DNA of 64,000 nt from Spisula solida. Lineage: Eukaryota > Mollusca > Bivalvia > Venerida > Mactridae. The notes under the pieces are model-generated. The model made no database searches. It saw nothing but the letters and a program-made list of their open reading frames with translations, and was not told the DNA's origin. This document shows positions 61,890 to 64,000 of this stretch, one piece after another; within the stretch, counting starts at the first letter, position 1, and each line of letters opens with the position of its first letter. Location of the stretch: assembly GCA_947247005.1 (NCBI GenBank), contig OX365946.1, forward strand, positions 7,820,453-7,884,452, written 5' to 3'. Both the position numbers and the translations under genes were made by a program.

Positions 61890-63545
61890 TTACAGAATGA
61901 TGTATGAGTTCTTAAAATGGTCAAACATTTAAGAAAAATTAACTCCTTTCGAAATAAAAACATGAAATGAGAACATGTCTGAAAATAAATCGTAATACCC
62001 AAAGCTCACGAATCTCGAATCAGCCGGGAATAGATGGAATTTACTTCGAATGCAAACAGAATAAAACGGAATATTTTTTTAAGAATGCACGTCGATTACA
62101 CAGGAGTACACATCGAATTTACACTTTTTGCTACATTCCGGCTAGTTCTGACGTCTTGTGATCTGGAGTCGTTGAGTATATACATATTTTAGGTTTAAAT
62201 CGTTTGAAAACATTCAAAATGACCAGTATGAATTATAATTATATGGATGCGCTCCGTATGCAGACATACAGGTAATGCATCTCGAACGTACACGAATGAA
62301 CCTAGAATCACCATTCAGGAATACGGTATTACGGCTCATTCCGACTCTCGTGTGATTGGGGTATAACATTAATTTTAGAATATTACTTTAACCATATGTT
62401 AACTAACACTACGTGATTGGACGTCGTATTGGGTGACAACATTTGTCAGTACATCAGTACGAAATGTAATCGGGTATATACATGTATATCTAGCTACCAG
62501 AGAGTAGTTTATAAAAGTGAATATATACAGAAGAGAAACACCAAAGTAAGGCAATCAGTTTAAAGCGAGTCTAGAAAGGTATAAGCAATCGGAACGGTCC
62601 GTATGGCATTTTTACGGGATAAAATACCTCGGATGTATCAAGCGGATTAATCCAGCAGCTTTCTTTCTTAAATCCTACGCAGAAGAAAATGGGCCGAAGA
62701 AAATAGACCGTAACTTATCAGCAGCGGAAATATCAAAATTTGTTTTATTGTTTAAACAGTACAATTTCGCTACACTCCTTGAGCATAACACACAGCTACG
62801 CAGCGCTTGCTTGATGGGCTTGTATTTCATTGAATCACTGTTTAAATCTGTCATGATGACGTCATGGCAAAAGAAGTTCAAACATGGCGACGTTCTATTT
62901 ACACCAGAGAGATGATTCATTCAAGATTGTCCGAGGTGTCCCGATTGAAGTATAAGACCACCACACAGAGGAGAGCAATTAACAATACCGAATTAAAATA
63001 ACCACTATCACAATGCAAGACAAGGGGAAAGCAATTAACAATGCATAATTAAATCAACCTAGAGAACCATGTAAGACAATGGGAGATAACTAAAATTACC
63101 GAATTAAATGAACCACTTTTACCATACAAGACAAAGGAAAGCAATTAACTGCTATTGATATACAGGTTAGATTGAATTGGAGTTATTCGTGTTTCGATGG
63201 ACGTTTCCGATTCAACGACATAGTGTACAAGTATAAATTAAATTCAGATACTCATGCAGGTTAGGCTGAATTAACATTATATTTATTTGATGGTGTTCTA
63301 AAGTGCATTGGTAGCTAGGGTCATTGTGCGCTGTTCTCATTAAATGGTAAAATGGGTGTCAAAAGCTACATTGGAAATCTAAAGAAGAAGAAGAAGAAAT
63401 GTCTTGTACCTTGCAGTCGCCTTTTATGCCATCTCTTGACACGTTGTTCTATCGTCCTGGAATCGACATGACACGTAGGGACCAGAGTACACGAATCCAT
63501 CTCAGGGCAACATAAGGGTCCGTAAAAATAATGACTCCATCTCAA
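61890..63545. repeat. Distal duplicated block (matches 37270-38610)
   Basis: Includes four degenerate subunits near 62960-63150 of the form 'caatgcaagacaaggggaaa' / 'caattaacaat...aattaaa' spaced about 60 bp, also present at 37965-38140. A TATAAAAG word at 62510 (AATAAAAG in the other copy) could mark an old promoter, but no coding exon follows. Confidence 0.7.
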
Positions 63546-63551
63546 TCCGTA

Positions 63552-63697
63552 TGGCCTTCGTAGCGCAGTGGTTAGGTCGCTAGTCGTCTATTCTGGCGAC
63601 CCAGGTTCAAATCCGGGTGGAGGAACGCATATATGACTGCCATATTTCAGCAGAAGCTGACTGGAAAAATAAAGGCTATGCTCGGCATTTTTCTCCA
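63552..63697 (+). mobile_element. tRNA-derived SINE inserted in the downstream copy only
   Basis: The head GGCCTTCGTAGCGCAGTGGT (A-box) and B-box AGGTTCAAATCC are spaced as in a tRNA, followed by a ~70-bp body ending 'ctcggcatttttctcc'. The upstream copy reads continuously across the site (38610-38630), so it gives the empty allele. The acceptor stem does not pair properly, so it is not a working tRNA gene. Confidence 0.7.
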
Positions 63698-63880
63698 AAA
63701 CGTATTTACATTGAGACAAAAATTGAGCCAAAATATACGTTAGCAGCTAGACTTATTCAGCATACTCCCTAATTTAGTCGCCTTTTTACGAACATGCAAA
63801 CTTTTCAAACAGAGGTCAAATAACACTACCGGTCTCAAATGAGAAATAATTATCTATGATTGGTAACGCACAATGCTATT

Positions 63881-64000
63881 TGATAGACTGATCTAAAAGC
63901 ACAGTTTGTATTGAGGTATAGTCCAGTCAGGATAAAAATCCAGTGACGCAGCGGTCGAGTCCACTATAACGGTGTAAAACCAAATATACAGGCTTATACT
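63881..64000. other. Window end, nothing recognised
   Basis: Short unassigned sequence. Confidence 0.4.

Larger units (their letters stand above)
50781..63880 (+). repeat. Downstream copy of the segmental duplication (intact P450)
   Basis: Direct copy of 21646-38830; paired blocks are listed under that entry. The offset falls from about 29.1 kb at the left end to about 25 kb at the right end, because the upstream copy holds more inserted DNA. Copy-specific content here includes 51930-52500, most of 59030-61880 and a SINE at 63552-63697. Confidence 0.85.

Noticed and set aside
63552..63625. Functional tRNA gene
   Set aside because: A- and B-boxes are present but the acceptor and T stems mispair and a SINE body follows. 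The site is empty in the paralogue. The same reasoning applies to 4680, 35155, 35533, 35905, 22700 and 51200.

Overview
The window looks like nuclear DNA from a mollusc, most likely a bivalve. It is A+T-rich, has short exons with GT-AG introns, low gene density and a dense load of mobile elements. Many of these are of kinds common in bivalve genomes: interspersed elements with 145-170 bp tandem cores, TA-flanked inverted-repeat elements, tRNA-headed SINEs and 5'-truncated LINEs. Only two protein-coding genes can be supported with confidence, both on the plus strand.

Layout. (1) 1-6.9 kb: the last five coding exons of a GOPC-like (Golgi PDZ) gene. Its introns carry inverted-repeat elements, a SINE and a 77-bp tandem duplication of a splice acceptor. 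(2) 6.9-14 kb: gene-poor sequence with element fragments. (3) 14.2-18.4 kb: a tandem-core element broken up by nested insertions (a TA-flanked element, and a TTAA-flanked element that itself contains a TA-flanked one). (4) 20-21.6 kb: a decayed LINE reverse transcriptase. (5) 21.6-38.8 kb and 50.8-63.9 kb: two direct copies of a segmental duplication. The downstream copy holds an intact three-exon cytochrome P450 gene (498 aa). The upstream copy holds its pseudogene, split by a 4.8-kb foldback-like element and missing exon 2. (6) 38.8-50.8 kb: spacer with a LINE insertion that appears to be 5'-inverted, a further tandem-core element inside it, and a 1.8-kb stretch with about ten copies of a TTACGTGAC motif.

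How the parts relate. The P450 locus was duplicated in tandem. One copy kept its reading frame, including I-helix, ExxR, PERF and haem-cysteine motifs. The other collected stop codons, deletions and transposons. Because the two copies align, one often serves as the empty site that dates and delimits an insertion in the other. The GOPC-like gene is unrelated to the P450 locus in function.

All family assignments come from reading motifs and from memory of the families; no database search was run. Exon limits are inferred from frame, splice signals and, for P450, total length.
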